Source: Bacteroidota bacterium
GTDB taxonomy: Bacteria; Bacteroidota; Bacteroidia; Flavobacteriales; Weeksellaceae
Direction: 5' to 3'
NCBI GenBank assembly: GCA_018266965.1
Contig: JAFDZJ010000066.1
Span: 1 to 15,791, forward strand
DNA length: 15,791 nucleotides
Positions within the stretch are counted from its first letter, which is position 1. Every line of letters begins with the position of its first letter. The notes under the pieces were generated by a model. The model was given only the letters and a program-made list of their open reading frames with translations. It made no database searches and had not been told where the DNA came from. This document shows, piece by piece, positions 7,923 to 15,034 of the stretch. Both the position numbers and the translations under genes were made by a program.

Positions 7923-8591
7923 TTATTTATCAAAAGGAATTTTGTAATTAATGTTGTGATTTTCTTCTATAAAAGCAAAGTAATAGTGATCTATATTCAC
8001 AACTTTTGCAATATAATTATCTACAAAATCATCATCGAAAACACTACATGAAATCTCTGACAAATCATCAAGTGAAAATTTTTCTACGGAATAATGCTTT
8101 TTCAACGACCAATATTTACTAGGGTGCAATTTGTACAAGGCTTCCTTTATTGCCCAAATTATAGTTAGAAATTGTAATTCTTCAGTTTGGTTATAGACCC
8201 AATTTTCTTCGTTTTGGTTTATAAACTTATGTTTTACTCTAAAAATTTTTTCATTTATTTTTTCCAAATCTATCCCTACCCTTTTAGTAGAAATCACCAA
8301 AGATGCGTAAGGAAATGAATGAGAGATGGATATAAAATAATCTTTCGGGAAAAGATAAGGTTGTCCTATGTTTTTGTATTGTATCGTATGATTGGGCAAA
8401 GTGTTTTTCAGCATTTGCCGAATCATTAGATACTCCAATTTCTTTTTGGGGTGGTAGTTTTCTACCTTCACACTCTCATCAATTGGGATTAGTAAAGCAT
8501 CATGAAAGACATCTTTTTCATCATATTTCCAAACAAATATTTGGGATTTTCCATCTGAATAATTTTTATAAATAGGCATATTTTGTAACAC
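7923..8591 (-). CDS. 4'-phosphopantetheinyl transferase superfamily protein
   Basis: The protein has 222 residues, the usual size of Sfp/AcpS-superfamily enzymes. It transfers the phosphopantetheine arm of coenzyme A to a serine of carrier proteins. The diagnostic parts are present: ISISHSFPYASLVIS (about 87-101), GIDLE at 106-110 with the magnesium-binding D108 and E110, and WAIKEALYK from 146, with K149 and E150. Two starts are possible: ATG at 8591 or, giving a protein four residues shorter, ATG at 8579 (MPIYKN). The second is favoured because the -33 box of ahcY (8582-8585) lies between them and the shorter start is more typical of the family. It is divergent from ahcY with 83 nt between annotated starts. 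No polyketide or peptide synthase is in the window, so it may serve fatty-acid acyl carrier protein or a distant cluster. Confidence 0.9.
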   Translation of the reverse strand: MLQNMPIYKNYSDGKSQIFVWKYDEKDVFHDALLIPIDESVKVENYHPKKKLEYLMIRQMLKNTLPNHTIQYKNIGQPYLFPKDYFISISHSFPYASLVISTKRVGIDLEKINEKIFRVKHKFINQNEENWVYNQTEELQFLTIIWAIKEALYKLHPSKYWSLKKHYSVEKFSLDDLSEISCSVFDDDFVDNYIAKVVNIDHYYFAFIEENHNINYKIPFDK

Positions 8592-8612
8592 GGATTATAG
8601 TTTGTAAATTTG
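8582..8612 (+). promoter_or_regulatory. Promoter of ahcY
   Basis: TTTG at 8582-8585, 19 nt, then TAAATTTG at 8605-8612: an almost ideal Bacteroidota housekeeping promoter. It predicts a leader of about 55 nt, which contains a small hairpin GACTG-TAAG-CAGTC at 8627-8640. I see no S-adenosylhomocysteine riboswitch. Confidence 0.8.
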
Positions 8613-8674
8613 CAAAAAATTTTTCGGACTGTAAGCAGTCATCTTTTTAATATCAAAATTTATTCAAAAAATAT

Positions 8675-9988
8675 ATGGAAACAACAACACAATACATTCC
8701 TTACAAAGTGAAGGACATTTCCCTAGCCGATTGGGGAAGAAAAGAAATTACTTTGGCTGAAGCCGAAATGCCAGGATTGATGGCTATCCGTGAAGAATAT
8801 GGACCTAGCCAACCTTTGAAAGGAGCAAGAATTGCAGGTTGTCTTCACATGACAATCCAAACTGCCGTTCTTATAGAAACTTTGGTTGCTTTGGGTGCAG
8901 AGGTTACTTGGTCTTCTTGTAATATTTTTTCTACCCAGGATCATGCTGCTGCTGCTATTGCTGCTGCCGGAATCCCTGTTTACGCTTGGAAAGGTATGAA
9001 TGCAGAAGAATTTGATTGGTGTATAGAACAAACTATTTTCTTTGGCGAAGATAGAAAACCTCTCAACATGATTTTAGATGATGGTGGCGATCTTACCAAT
9101 ATGGTTTTTGACAAATTCCCGGAACTTACAAAAGATATCAAAGGTCTTTCCGAAGAAACAACAACCGGTGTACACAGATTGTACGAAAGAATGGCAAACG
9201 GAACTTTGGTAATGCCGGCGATTAATGTAAACGACTCGGTTACAAAATCCAAATTCGATAACAAATACGGTTGTAGAGAATCCGCAGTTGATGCTATCCG
9301 TAGAGCTACCGATGTTATGTTGGCAGGAAAAAGAGTGGTAGTTTGTGGATATGGCGATGTTGGTAAAGGTACTGCTGCTTCTTTCCGTGGTGCGGGTTCC
9401 ATAGTTACCGTTACCGAAATTGATCCAATCTGTGCATTACAAGCTGCAATGGAAGGTTATGAAGTGAAAAAATTAGAGAATGTAATAGCAACTGCCGATA
9501 TTATTATTACCACAACTGGTAACTTTAATATTGTAAGAGGTGAGCATTTCAAAAAAATGAAAGACAAAACCATCGTTTGTAACATCGGACACTTCGATAA
9601 CGAGATTGATATGGCTTGGCTTAATGAAAATTATGGTTCTACAAAATACGAGGTAAAACCACAAGTAGATATCTACAATGTTAATGGCAACGAAATTATC
9701 ATTTTGGCAGAAGGAAGATTGGTAAACTTGGGTTGTGCAACTGGACATCCATCTTTTGTAATGTCTAATTCTTTCTCCAATCAGACTTTGGCACAGATAG
9801 AACTTTGGACCAACTCCGGTGCTTATGAAAACAAAGTATATATGTTGCCAAAAAAATTAGACGAAAAAGTAGCTTTCTTACACCTGAAAAAGATTGGTGT
9901 AGAACTAGAAACTCTTTCTTCTGAACAAGCAAAATATATAGGTGTAGAAGTAGAAGGACCTTTCAAACCGGAATATTATAGATACTAA
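8675..9988 (+). CDS. ahcY: Adenosylhomocysteinase (S-adenosylhomocysteine hydrolase)
   Basis: The 437-residue protein is a full-length member of this family. It splits S-adenosylhomocysteine into adenosine and homocysteine in the cytoplasm, clearing the product of methyl-transfer reactions. Visible hallmarks: GCLHMTIQTAVLIETL with catalytic H58, the DHAAAAIAAAGIPVYAWKG segment (from D89), the NAD-binding GYGDVGKG loop (225-232), and the family C-terminus with K and two Y (GPFKPEYYRY). The start is supported by the promoter at 8582-8612. Codon use and GC are clearly higher than in the two genes downstream. The terminator at 10006-10034 ends it. The last ~34 codons plus terminator are duplicated at 13789-13933, so the 3' end is a junction of an inserted segment, yet the full-length frame is intact. 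Confidence 0.99.
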   Translation: METTTQYIPYKVKDISLADWGRKEITLAEAEMPGLMAIREEYGPSQPLKGARIAGCLHMTIQTAVLIETLVALGAEVTWSSCNIFSTQDHAAAAIAAAGIPVYAWKGMNAEEFDWCIEQTIFFGEDRKPLNMILDDGGDLTNMVFDKFPELTKDIKGLSEETTTGVHRLYERMANGTLVMPAINVNDSVTKSKFDNKYGCRESAVDAIRRATDVMLAGKRVVVCGYGDVGKGTAASFRGAGSIVTVTEIDPICALQAAMEGYEVKKLENVIATADIIITTTGNFNIVRGEHFKKMKDKTIVCNIGHFDNEIDMAWLNENYGSTKYEVKPQVDIYNVNGNEIIILAEGRLVNLGCATGHPSFVMSNSFSNQTLAQIELWTNSGAYENKVYMLPKKLDEKVAFLHLKKIGVELETLSSEQAKYIGVEVEGPFKPEYYRY

Positions 9989-10032
9989 AAAATCTATTTC
10001 TAGATAAAAAAGCAGGTAATTTACCTGCTTTT
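9888..10032 (+). repeat. Direct repeat copy A: ahcY 3' end plus terminator
   Basis: Matches 13789-13933 at a constant offset of 3901 nt without gaps, 136 of 145 positions identical by hand alignment. The 75 nt at 9915-9989 are identical; then one mismatch at 9990; then 32 identical nt (9991-10022). Six of the nine mismatches lie in the first 27 nt (9888-9914) and two in the terminator's right arm. Confidence 0.97.
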
Positions 10033-10034
10033 TT
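10006..10034. terminator. Bidirectional terminator between ahcY and the glycosyltransferase gene
   Basis: A 29-nt perfect palindrome: A6-GCAGGTAA, one central T, TTACCTGC-T6. It gives a stem followed by T-runs in both directions, so it can end ahcY from the left and the convergent minus-strand gene at 10066 from the right. Confidence 0.93.
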
Positions 10035-10065
10035 AATACAAAACAATAAAATATTTAAGTCAAAT

Positions 10066-11484
10066 TTATGGATTGGATACTTTGTAAATAAAATAATAGT
10101 ACTCTTCCATAGATTTTTTAACCATAATTGGTTTCTGATTATTTAGGGTAAAATATTCATATATTTTCCATTCAAAATCAAGTCGGGGTATAAACTTATG
10201 AGGGTCTTTTGAAATAAGAACGATATAATCAGGATGTACTTGTTTTAAATAAGATTGATACGCAGTCCAATTTTTGTCTTTTTTGTACAATAATAATGAC
10301 GCATTGTTCAAGCCCCAAGTATCATACAGGTAACAATCTGAATAGTAAGCAATTGCTCCTGCATCGGAATTTATTATTTTCAATTTTTTATTTTCACTTT
10401 TAGATATTTCTCTAAAATAGTTACCTATATATATAGGTCCATTTGTCATAGAATAAGAATAGGAATCCAATAAAAACCTCACATGTTTTTCAATATATTT
10501 ACAATAACTATAAATACCTATAAAACTTGCGACAAATAAAATAATATTGATTTTTTTATTTTTAAAAACTTCAAAATCTTCATAGCACAAGAAAAAAACA
10601 TAATACACAAATAATGGATACCTATATCTGTCAAAAAAATTCATAACATCATCTATGAAAAACGAATAATAGACAATAAAGAAAAACAATGGAGCATAAA
10701 AAATAAATTTTGTTTTGTAATTTTTTACAACCAAAATTATGATTGGAGAAAAAATAACTATTACTGAAATGAAATTAGAAATCTTTTCAAATGAAAATTC
10801 TTGAGTGTTTTTCAGTAAAAAAGGAAGAGGAAGTAATACATCATAGTAATAGGTAGTATATAATAAATAACATACTATTGAAAGTAATACGGTTAATAAT
10901 CTTTTATAAAATAATGTACTGAAAAACTTTGTGTCAATTACAAAAAACAGAGTAAATACGATAGATTCTGGTCTGATGAAAGGTAACAAGAATGCTATAA
11001 AATAAACAATTTTGTTATTTCGGTATTTCAAAAATAGAAATAATACAGATGCAAAAAAAACCGTTTCTAACCCATGAGAAATATTAAGTGCAGACGAAGT
11101 ACTGAAGAAAACAGAAAAAAGTAAAATTATTATTTTTATTAAAATTGATTTATGAGCAATATAACTTTTTAATAACGAATAAATTACAATCAAAACACAA
11201 AAGAAACTAATACATTTGTTAATATAAATTGCATTAATATTTTTGAAATTAAAAAATACACTTTGTATCAACATCCATAAAACGCTTGTCTGTCCATTTC
11301 CTTGAATTTTGTCGATAATATTATACCAAGGTTTACCGATTTGAAAAAAATGTTTGGAATAGGTAAGAGTTATATAGGAATCATCTAAAAATGTATCTCT
11401 TAATGAGTATGTTACATAAATAAAAGGAACTATAGTTATTATTAAAAATAAAGAAGTCAAGAGAATGTTTTTATTTTTTAGCAT
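10066..11484 (-). CDS. GT-C-type polytopic membrane glycosyltransferase (AftB-like pattern)
   Basis: The protein has 472 residues with about ten hydrophobic segments and a soluble C-terminal part. It follows the order of GT-C enzymes that use polyprenyl-phosphate sugars: an acidic pair in the first external loop (L33-D-D-S-Y), a GNGQTSVLW segment (62-70) in the place of the usual GYTSPLW, GLET at 138-141, RPE at 171-173, a YYYDVLLPLPFLLK stretch (212-225) corresponding to YYGxLLPNTFYAK, and a C-terminal SDAGAIAYYS (373-382) with DTWGL (388-392). These features resemble AftB-type arabinosyltransferases and related mannosyl- or arabinosyltransferases. The acceptor is unknown. It lies 106 nt downstream of the ceramidase-like gene, probably same transcript, inside the insertion. 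Family is recognised by motif order only; it could belong to a neighbouring GT-C family. Confidence 0.65.
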   Translation of the reverse strand: MLKNKNILLTSLFLIITIVPFIYVTYSLRDTFLDDSYITLTYSKHFFQIGKPWYNIIDKIQGNGQTSVLWMLIQSVFFNFKNINAIYINKCISFFCVLIVIYSLLKSYIAHKSILIKIIILLFSVFFSTSSALNISHGLETVFFASVLFLFLKYRNNKIVYFIAFLLPFIRPESIVFTLFFVIDTKFFSTLFYKRLLTVLLSIVCYLLYTTYYYDVLLPLPFLLKNTQEFSFEKISNFISVIVIFSPIIILVVKNYKTKFIFYAPLFFFIVYYSFFIDDVMNFFDRYRYPLFVYYVFFLCYEDFEVFKNKKINIILFVASFIGIYSYCKYIEKHVRFLLDSYSYSMTNGPIYIGNYFREISKSENKKLKIINSDAGAIAYYSDCYLYDTWGLNNASLLLYKKDKNWTAYQSYLKQVHPDYIVLISKDPHKFIPRLDFEWKIYEYFTLNNQKPIMVKKSMEEYYYFIYKVSNP

Positions 11485-11590
11485 ATTGATTTTTATTCTT
11501 TTGTATTAAATTGTTGCGTATTTTTATAAAAATTTCTTTATTATAAAATTAGAAATGTAACATATAATATGAAAAATTTTAATTTATATT

Positions 11591-13531
11591 TTACTGCATC
11601 ATACTATGGATTTTTGTTAATATTATTTCTTCTACATTATCCACGGGAATGCCACTTTGTCCATATATAAAAAAACTTTCAAACCCTTCATAATTTGGCA
11701 TTGACTTGTTAATGTGCCATTCTACTGGAAGGTAACTCGAAACATCATTAGAATAACCTAGTACAGTTAATTTTTTATTAGAATAATGATTATATAAATC
11801 AATTGCATATTGAGAAACAACTTCTCTACTAATTGCTATAATTGACCAATCGCCTATTTTAAAAATTTGTATATATACTATCGCATGAGTGGGAAGTGTC
11901 CCCATATTATATTGTTCAATAATTTTATTTGCCCATCTTACATTTCTTTCAGATACCTGATCATACTTTCCAATATTTGCATTTTTAATATTTACTGCAT
12001 AAGTATAGGTAAAATTATTGAGAGGAACTGCAATTGAATCAAATTTAACATTAATTTCTCCGGTAATATCAGTTGACGGTAAAGAAAATAAGTTATTAAA
12101 ATCTTGTGTCAATTTGTTTGCAGTTTGTTCTGGAGTATCCCACATATACGGGTTAATATCACCAGCACACCCTTGCATAAATTGCACATTATTTGTATTC
12201 TTAATTATACCTAATTTTTCTCGAGTGAATCCGATATAATTTGATGAAATAGTAACAAAATCCCGTGTTTGATCCCACCATACTGGATGTGTACTTGCAC
12301 TTAAAATTAGACCATTTGTAATATTAGTATTATGGTTTTTAGAAACAATCATTGTGATATTATCATCTAAATCTTTTGTACTGTCAGCCCTATTATAACC
12401 TATATCAGATTTGCCTTTTACAAAACTTAAATCACTGTTTGTTTTATTGTTAGTTGCATCTTTAATAGCATTTATTATTGAATTCTTTATGATTTCAAGA
12501 TATTTAGGATTAGGTAAATGGTAAAAATCTTGCATACATGAATATTTTTGTGATACTGGTGCAAAATGCGTGTGTGAACAATTGATTAGTATCTCATTTT
12601 CATCAATATTAAATATTTTTTTGATTTCGCTTTTAATTTTTAGGGCAAAAGTATAATTAATACCACATAAATCTAGTGTTATAATGAGTGCTTTTTTTGA
12701 TTTTTTTTCAAAATAAGATACATAAGCATAAATAGGAGTTTGACTGTGTTGTGAATAATATAATTTATTATTTATAGAAGTTGCGTATAATTTTTTGTTA
12801 GCATAGGTAATGTTTGATAGATAGATATCAAAAGTAGTTCCATTTGGAGTTCCAATTTTCATCCAATCTTCATTATATATTGTTGTACCTCTTGTCCATA
12901 AATCATTATTGTATTTTGAAATTGCAATTAAACTTTGCCCATCGTTCGTTAAAGATTTTACAAAATTTGCAGTGCCAATATTAGTCCAAGGTACATCAAA
13001 TGTACTAGTATCTCTTTCCCAGAGTACATTATTTTTATCCGTTGCGTATAATTTATTATTTAAATATGTTAGCCCTGTAACATAATATGCAGTACCAATA
13101 TTATTCCACGGCAAATTAACTCCATCTGCATCTCTTATCCATAAGAAATTATTTTTATCAGTACCATATAGTTTTCCATTTCCGTAGGTTATTGCTGTTG
13201 TATAATATGCCATACCAATAAAAACCCAATTTGGCACACTTAATCCAATATCAGTTCGCCACAATTTATTGTCACTTGTTACTGCAAATAACTTTGTACT
13301 CGAAGCACAAAAAGCTACAACATTGTTAGCTACACCCATTTCTAAAAAATCAATACTAAACCTTCCTTCTCTAGGATCACCAAATCCAGCTAGTGGAGAG
13401 GATAATATTGTAGAGTCAGGATTGATTGATTTTTTTGAAAATCCTACAAGAAAATCTTGCCCAAATATAAAACTTTGAACTAATAAGACCAAAAGAAAAC
13501 CATTCAATATATTTATTTTATTTGTACTCAT
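11591..13531 (-). CDS. Secreted neutral-ceramidase-like protein with inserted five-bladed tectonin-like propeller
   Basis: The protein has 646 residues and a signal peptide of about 24 (ends SFIFG). The ceramidase-like domain starts with VGFSKKSINP...PLAGFGDPREGRF (29-58), is interrupted, and resumes at PIYAYVSYFEKKSKKALIITLDL from about 266. Likely zinc-site motifs are SHTHFAP (H320, H322) and THPVWW (H415); the FMQGCAGDINP segment (451-461) corresponds to the nucleophile loop, but N460 stands where true ceramidases have the catalytic serine. SREVV and YLPVEWH follow near the end. Residues 62-258 hold five repeats of about 40: W-x-x-I-G at 102, 142, 182 and 223 (first one degenerate) and N-x-L-W at 88-91, 128-131, 168-171, 209-212, with LY at 257-258. 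This matches tectonin or PSA-type blades, often sugar- or lipid-binding. Substrate unknown; amide bond hydrolysis is the family expectation. Confidence 0.8.
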   Translation of the reverse strand: MSTNKINILNGFLLVLLVQSFIFGQDFLVGFSKKSINPDSTILSSPLAGFGDPREGRFSIDFLEMGVANNVVAFCASSTKLFAVTSDNKLWRTDIGLSVPNWVFIGMAYYTTAITYGNGKLYGTDKNNFLWIRDADGVNLPWNNIGTAYYVTGLTYLNNKLYATDKNNVLWERDTSTFDVPWTNIGTANFVKSLTNDGQSLIAISKYNNDLWTRGTTIYNEDWMKIGTPNGTTFDIYLSNITYANKKLYATSINNKLYYSQHSQTPIYAYVSYFEKKSKKALIITLDLCGINYTFALKIKSEIKKIFNIDENEILINCSHTHFAPVSQKYSCMQDFYHLPNPKYLEIIKNSIINAIKDATNNKTNSDLSFVKGKSDIGYNRADSTKDLDDNITMIVSKNHNTNITNGLILSASTHPVWWDQTRDFVTISSNYIGFTREKLGIIKNTNNVQFMQGCAGDINPYMWDTPEQTANKLTQDFNNLFSLPSTDITGEINVKFDSIAVPLNNFTYTYAVNIKNANIGKYDQVSERNVRWANKIIEQYNMGTLPTHAIVYIQIFKIGDWSIIAISREVVSQYAIDLYNHYSNKKLTVLGYSNDVSSYLPVEWHINKSMPNYEGFESFFIYGQSGIPVDNVEEIILTKIHSMMQ

Positions 13532-13591
13532 CTTTTATTTTTCCCCTATTTTATTTATGGTAGATTCAACTAGCAAGTGCAATTTCAATTA

Positions 13592-13625
13592 CAAATTTAA
13601 AAAATATTTTTTTTGGTTCTTCAAA
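13592..13625 (-). promoter_or_regulatory. Probable promoter of the ceramidase-like / glycosyltransferase pair
   Basis: Minus-strand TTTG (13622-13625), 22 nt, TAAATTTG (13592-13599). The -7 box is a full match; spacing is at the long end. The predicted leader is about 55 nt. It lies inside the inserted segment, so the insert carries its own promoter. Confidence 0.55.
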
Positions 13626-13788
13626 ATTTAATGTTAATCTTGGTGTTTGGTTAATTTTATATTGATATTGTTTTATTTGTTGTTATTAACACCACTAAAT
13701 TAAAATTATGCAATTTTTATTCTATAAAAATGCAAAAAATATGTAATTTATAACCATTCTAAATAATAAATTAACAATTTTTCTTCTT
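13626..13788. other. AT-rich right margin of the insertion, no gene
   Basis: Stop-rich AT sequence between the promoter and the ahcY tail copy. No inverted repeat, RNA gene or coding stretch was found. Similarity to ahcY begins abruptly at 13789, immediately after a TAA (13788-13790) in the ahcY frame. Confidence 0.5.
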
Positions 13789-13933
13789 AAAAAATTGATG
13801 TAGAGATAGAAAATATTTCTTCTGAACAAGCAAAATATATAGGTGTAGAAGTAGAAGGACCTTTCAAACCGGAATATTATAGATACTAAATAATCTATTT
13901 CTAGATAAAAAAGCAGGTAATTTTCTTGCTTTT
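13789..13933 (+). pseudogene. Truncated ahcY 3' end with decayed terminator (direct repeat copy B)
   Basis: In frame this encodes KIDVEIENISSEQAKYIGVE and on to the ahcY C-terminus GPFKPEYYRY with the same stop codon, but there is no start and a stop lies directly upstream. Relative to copy A the last 24 codons are identical at DNA level while the first nine differ at six bases (IDVEIENI here, IGVELETL in ahcY). The terminator hairpin is weakened: its right arm reads TCTTGC and the T-run is broken by C. It marks the distal boundary of the inserted segment. Confidence 0.95.
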
Positions 13934-13944
13934 CACCCAATAAT

Positions 13945-13976
13945 AAAAACTTCAATTTCGATTGGAGTTTTTTTTT
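13945..13976 (+). terminator. Terminator upstream of trpS, probably the original end of the ahcY unit
   Basis: Stem AAAAACTTCAAT (13945-13956), loop TTCG, partner ATTGGAGTTTTT (13961-13972), with one T-G pair, then more T to 13976. It points rightward. With the insertion present there is no plus-strand gene left for it to end, which supports its being a leftover of an ahcY-trpS junction. Confidence 0.8.
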
Positions 13977-13978
13977 AT

Positions 13979-13986
13979 TATTTTTG
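13979..13986 (+). promoter_or_regulatory. Probable -7 box of trpS
   Basis: TATTTTTG fits TAnnTTTG and lies 16 nt before the trpS start, giving a very short leader. The upstream box would fall within the terminator stem; only a TTG at 13962-13964 is present, at non-ideal spacing. Confidence 0.4.
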
Positions 13987-14002
13987 TCATTTATAACAAA
14001 TT

Positions 14003-14971
14003 ATGTCTAGAGTACTTACCGGAATACAAGCAACAGGAACACCACATTTGGGAAATCTTTTGGGAGCAATAATCCCAGCGATAGAATTATCCAAAAAACC
14101 AAAAAATGAATCTTTTCTATTTATAGCCAATCTACATTCCCTTACCCAAATCAAAAATGCAGAACAATTAAGGCAAAACACCTACGAGATAGCTGCTGCT
14201 TGGCTTGCTTGTGGTTTGGACACAGAAAATACCTACTTTTACAGACAGAGCGACATCCCAGAAACCTGCGAACTTACTTGGTATTTGGATTGTTTTTTCC
14301 CTTTTCAAAGACTTACTTTGGCTCATTCTTTCAAAGACAAAGCGGATCGTTTAGCAGATGTTAATGCTGGACTTTTTAATTATCCTATACTTATGGCAGC
14401 CGACATTTTACTATACAATGCAGAAATAGTTCCGGTAGGAAAAGACCAAATGCAACATTTGGAAATTACCAGAGATGTTGCCGAAAAATTCAACAGACAA
14501 ATGGGCGAAGTTTTTGTGTTACCAGAAGTAGAAGTACAAAAAGAAACCATGTATGTACCCGGAACAGATGGACAAAAAATGTCTAAATCCAGAGGAAATA
14601 TCATAAATGTTTTTTTACCAGAAAAGCAACTGAAAAAACAGGTTATGTCCATAGAAACCGATTCCAAAACATTAGAAGAACCCAAAGATCCGGAAACAGA
14701 TAAAGTGTTTGCAATCTATCAACTTATTGCAACTCCCGAACAAACAGAAATACTAAGACAAAAATATCTTTCTGGGAATTTTGGTTATGGTCATGCAAAA
14801 ACAGAATTACTCAATCTTATCCTCACAAGGTTTGAAAAAGAAAGAAAAGTCTTTGATTATTACATGAACCACCTAGACGAATTGGAAACAAAACTACAAG
14901 AAGGAGCAGAAAAAACTAGAATAATAGCCAACGAAACACTATCAAAGGTTAGGAAAAGTCTAGGATTTTAG
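14003..14971 (+). CDS. trpS: Tryptophan--tRNA ligase
   Basis: The 322-residue class I aminoacyl-tRNA synthetase charges tRNA-Trp with tryptophan in the cytoplasm. The HIGH-type motif is PHLGN (14-18) after TGIQATGT, and the KMSKS loop is intact at 192-196 (QKMSKSRGN). ADILLYNAEIVPVGKDQMQH (133-152) and the tryptophan-site region FNYPILMAADI match bacterial TrpRS, and the length is usual. GC and codon use resemble ahcY rather than the inserted genes, consistent with a resident housekeeping gene. It follows the relic of ahcY and the terminator at 13945-13976, and has a short leader with its own -7 box. Confidence 0.98.
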   Translation: MSRVLTGIQATGTPHLGNLLGAIIPAIELSKKPKNESFLFIANLHSLTQIKNAEQLRQNTYEIAAAWLACGLDTENTYFYRQSDIPETCELTWYLDCFFPFQRLTLAHSFKDKADRLADVNAGLFNYPILMAADILLYNAEIVPVGKDQMQHLEITRDVAEKFNRQMGEVFVLPEVEVQKETMYVPGTDGQKMSKSRGNIINVFLPEKQLKKQVMSIETDSKTLEEPKDPETDKVFAIYQLIATPEQTEILRQKYLSGNFGYGHAKTELLNLILTRFEKERKVFDYYMNHLDELETKLQEGAEKTRIIANETLSKVRKSLGF

Positions 14972-15034
14972 CAGTTTAATAGTAGTACTTATTTGTGTTG
15001 GTGCAAACTACAAATACAGTTTTTCAACATTAGC

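Larger units (their letters stand above)
10033..13788. mobile_element. Putative 3.8-kb inserted segment between ahcY and trpS
   Basis: The segment lies between the two direct-repeat copies of the ahcY end and holds only two minus-strand genes. It is visibly richer in A and T than ahcY, trpS or the hydrolase block. The simplest ancestral order is ahcY directly followed by the terminator at 13945-13976 and trpS. No integrase, transposase, terminal inverted repeat or tRNA is seen, so the route of entry is unknown; homologous or homology-assisted recombination at the ahcY end is as likely as a site-specific process. Confidence 0.65.

Noticed and set aside
8613..8674. Possible S-adenosylhomocysteine riboswitch in the ahcY leader
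   Set aside because: The leader is short and AT-rich with only one 5-bp hairpin at 8627-8640; none of the conserved pseudoknot elements could be seen.
8723..9748. Open frames on the minus strand within ahcY
   Set aside because: ahcY is unambiguous on the plus strand, and the reverse frames encode low-complexity, non-family sequences.
10033..13788. Insertion sequence or integrative element with its own recombinase
   Set aside because: No transposase, integrase or terminal inverted repeats were found; the segment is defined only by the duplicated ahcY end.
13722..13955. Minus-strand open frame of 77 codons across the ahcY tail copy
   Set aside because: It runs antisense through a pseudogene and two terminators and is made of F, Y, L and I from AT-rich DNA; no sign of selection for protein.
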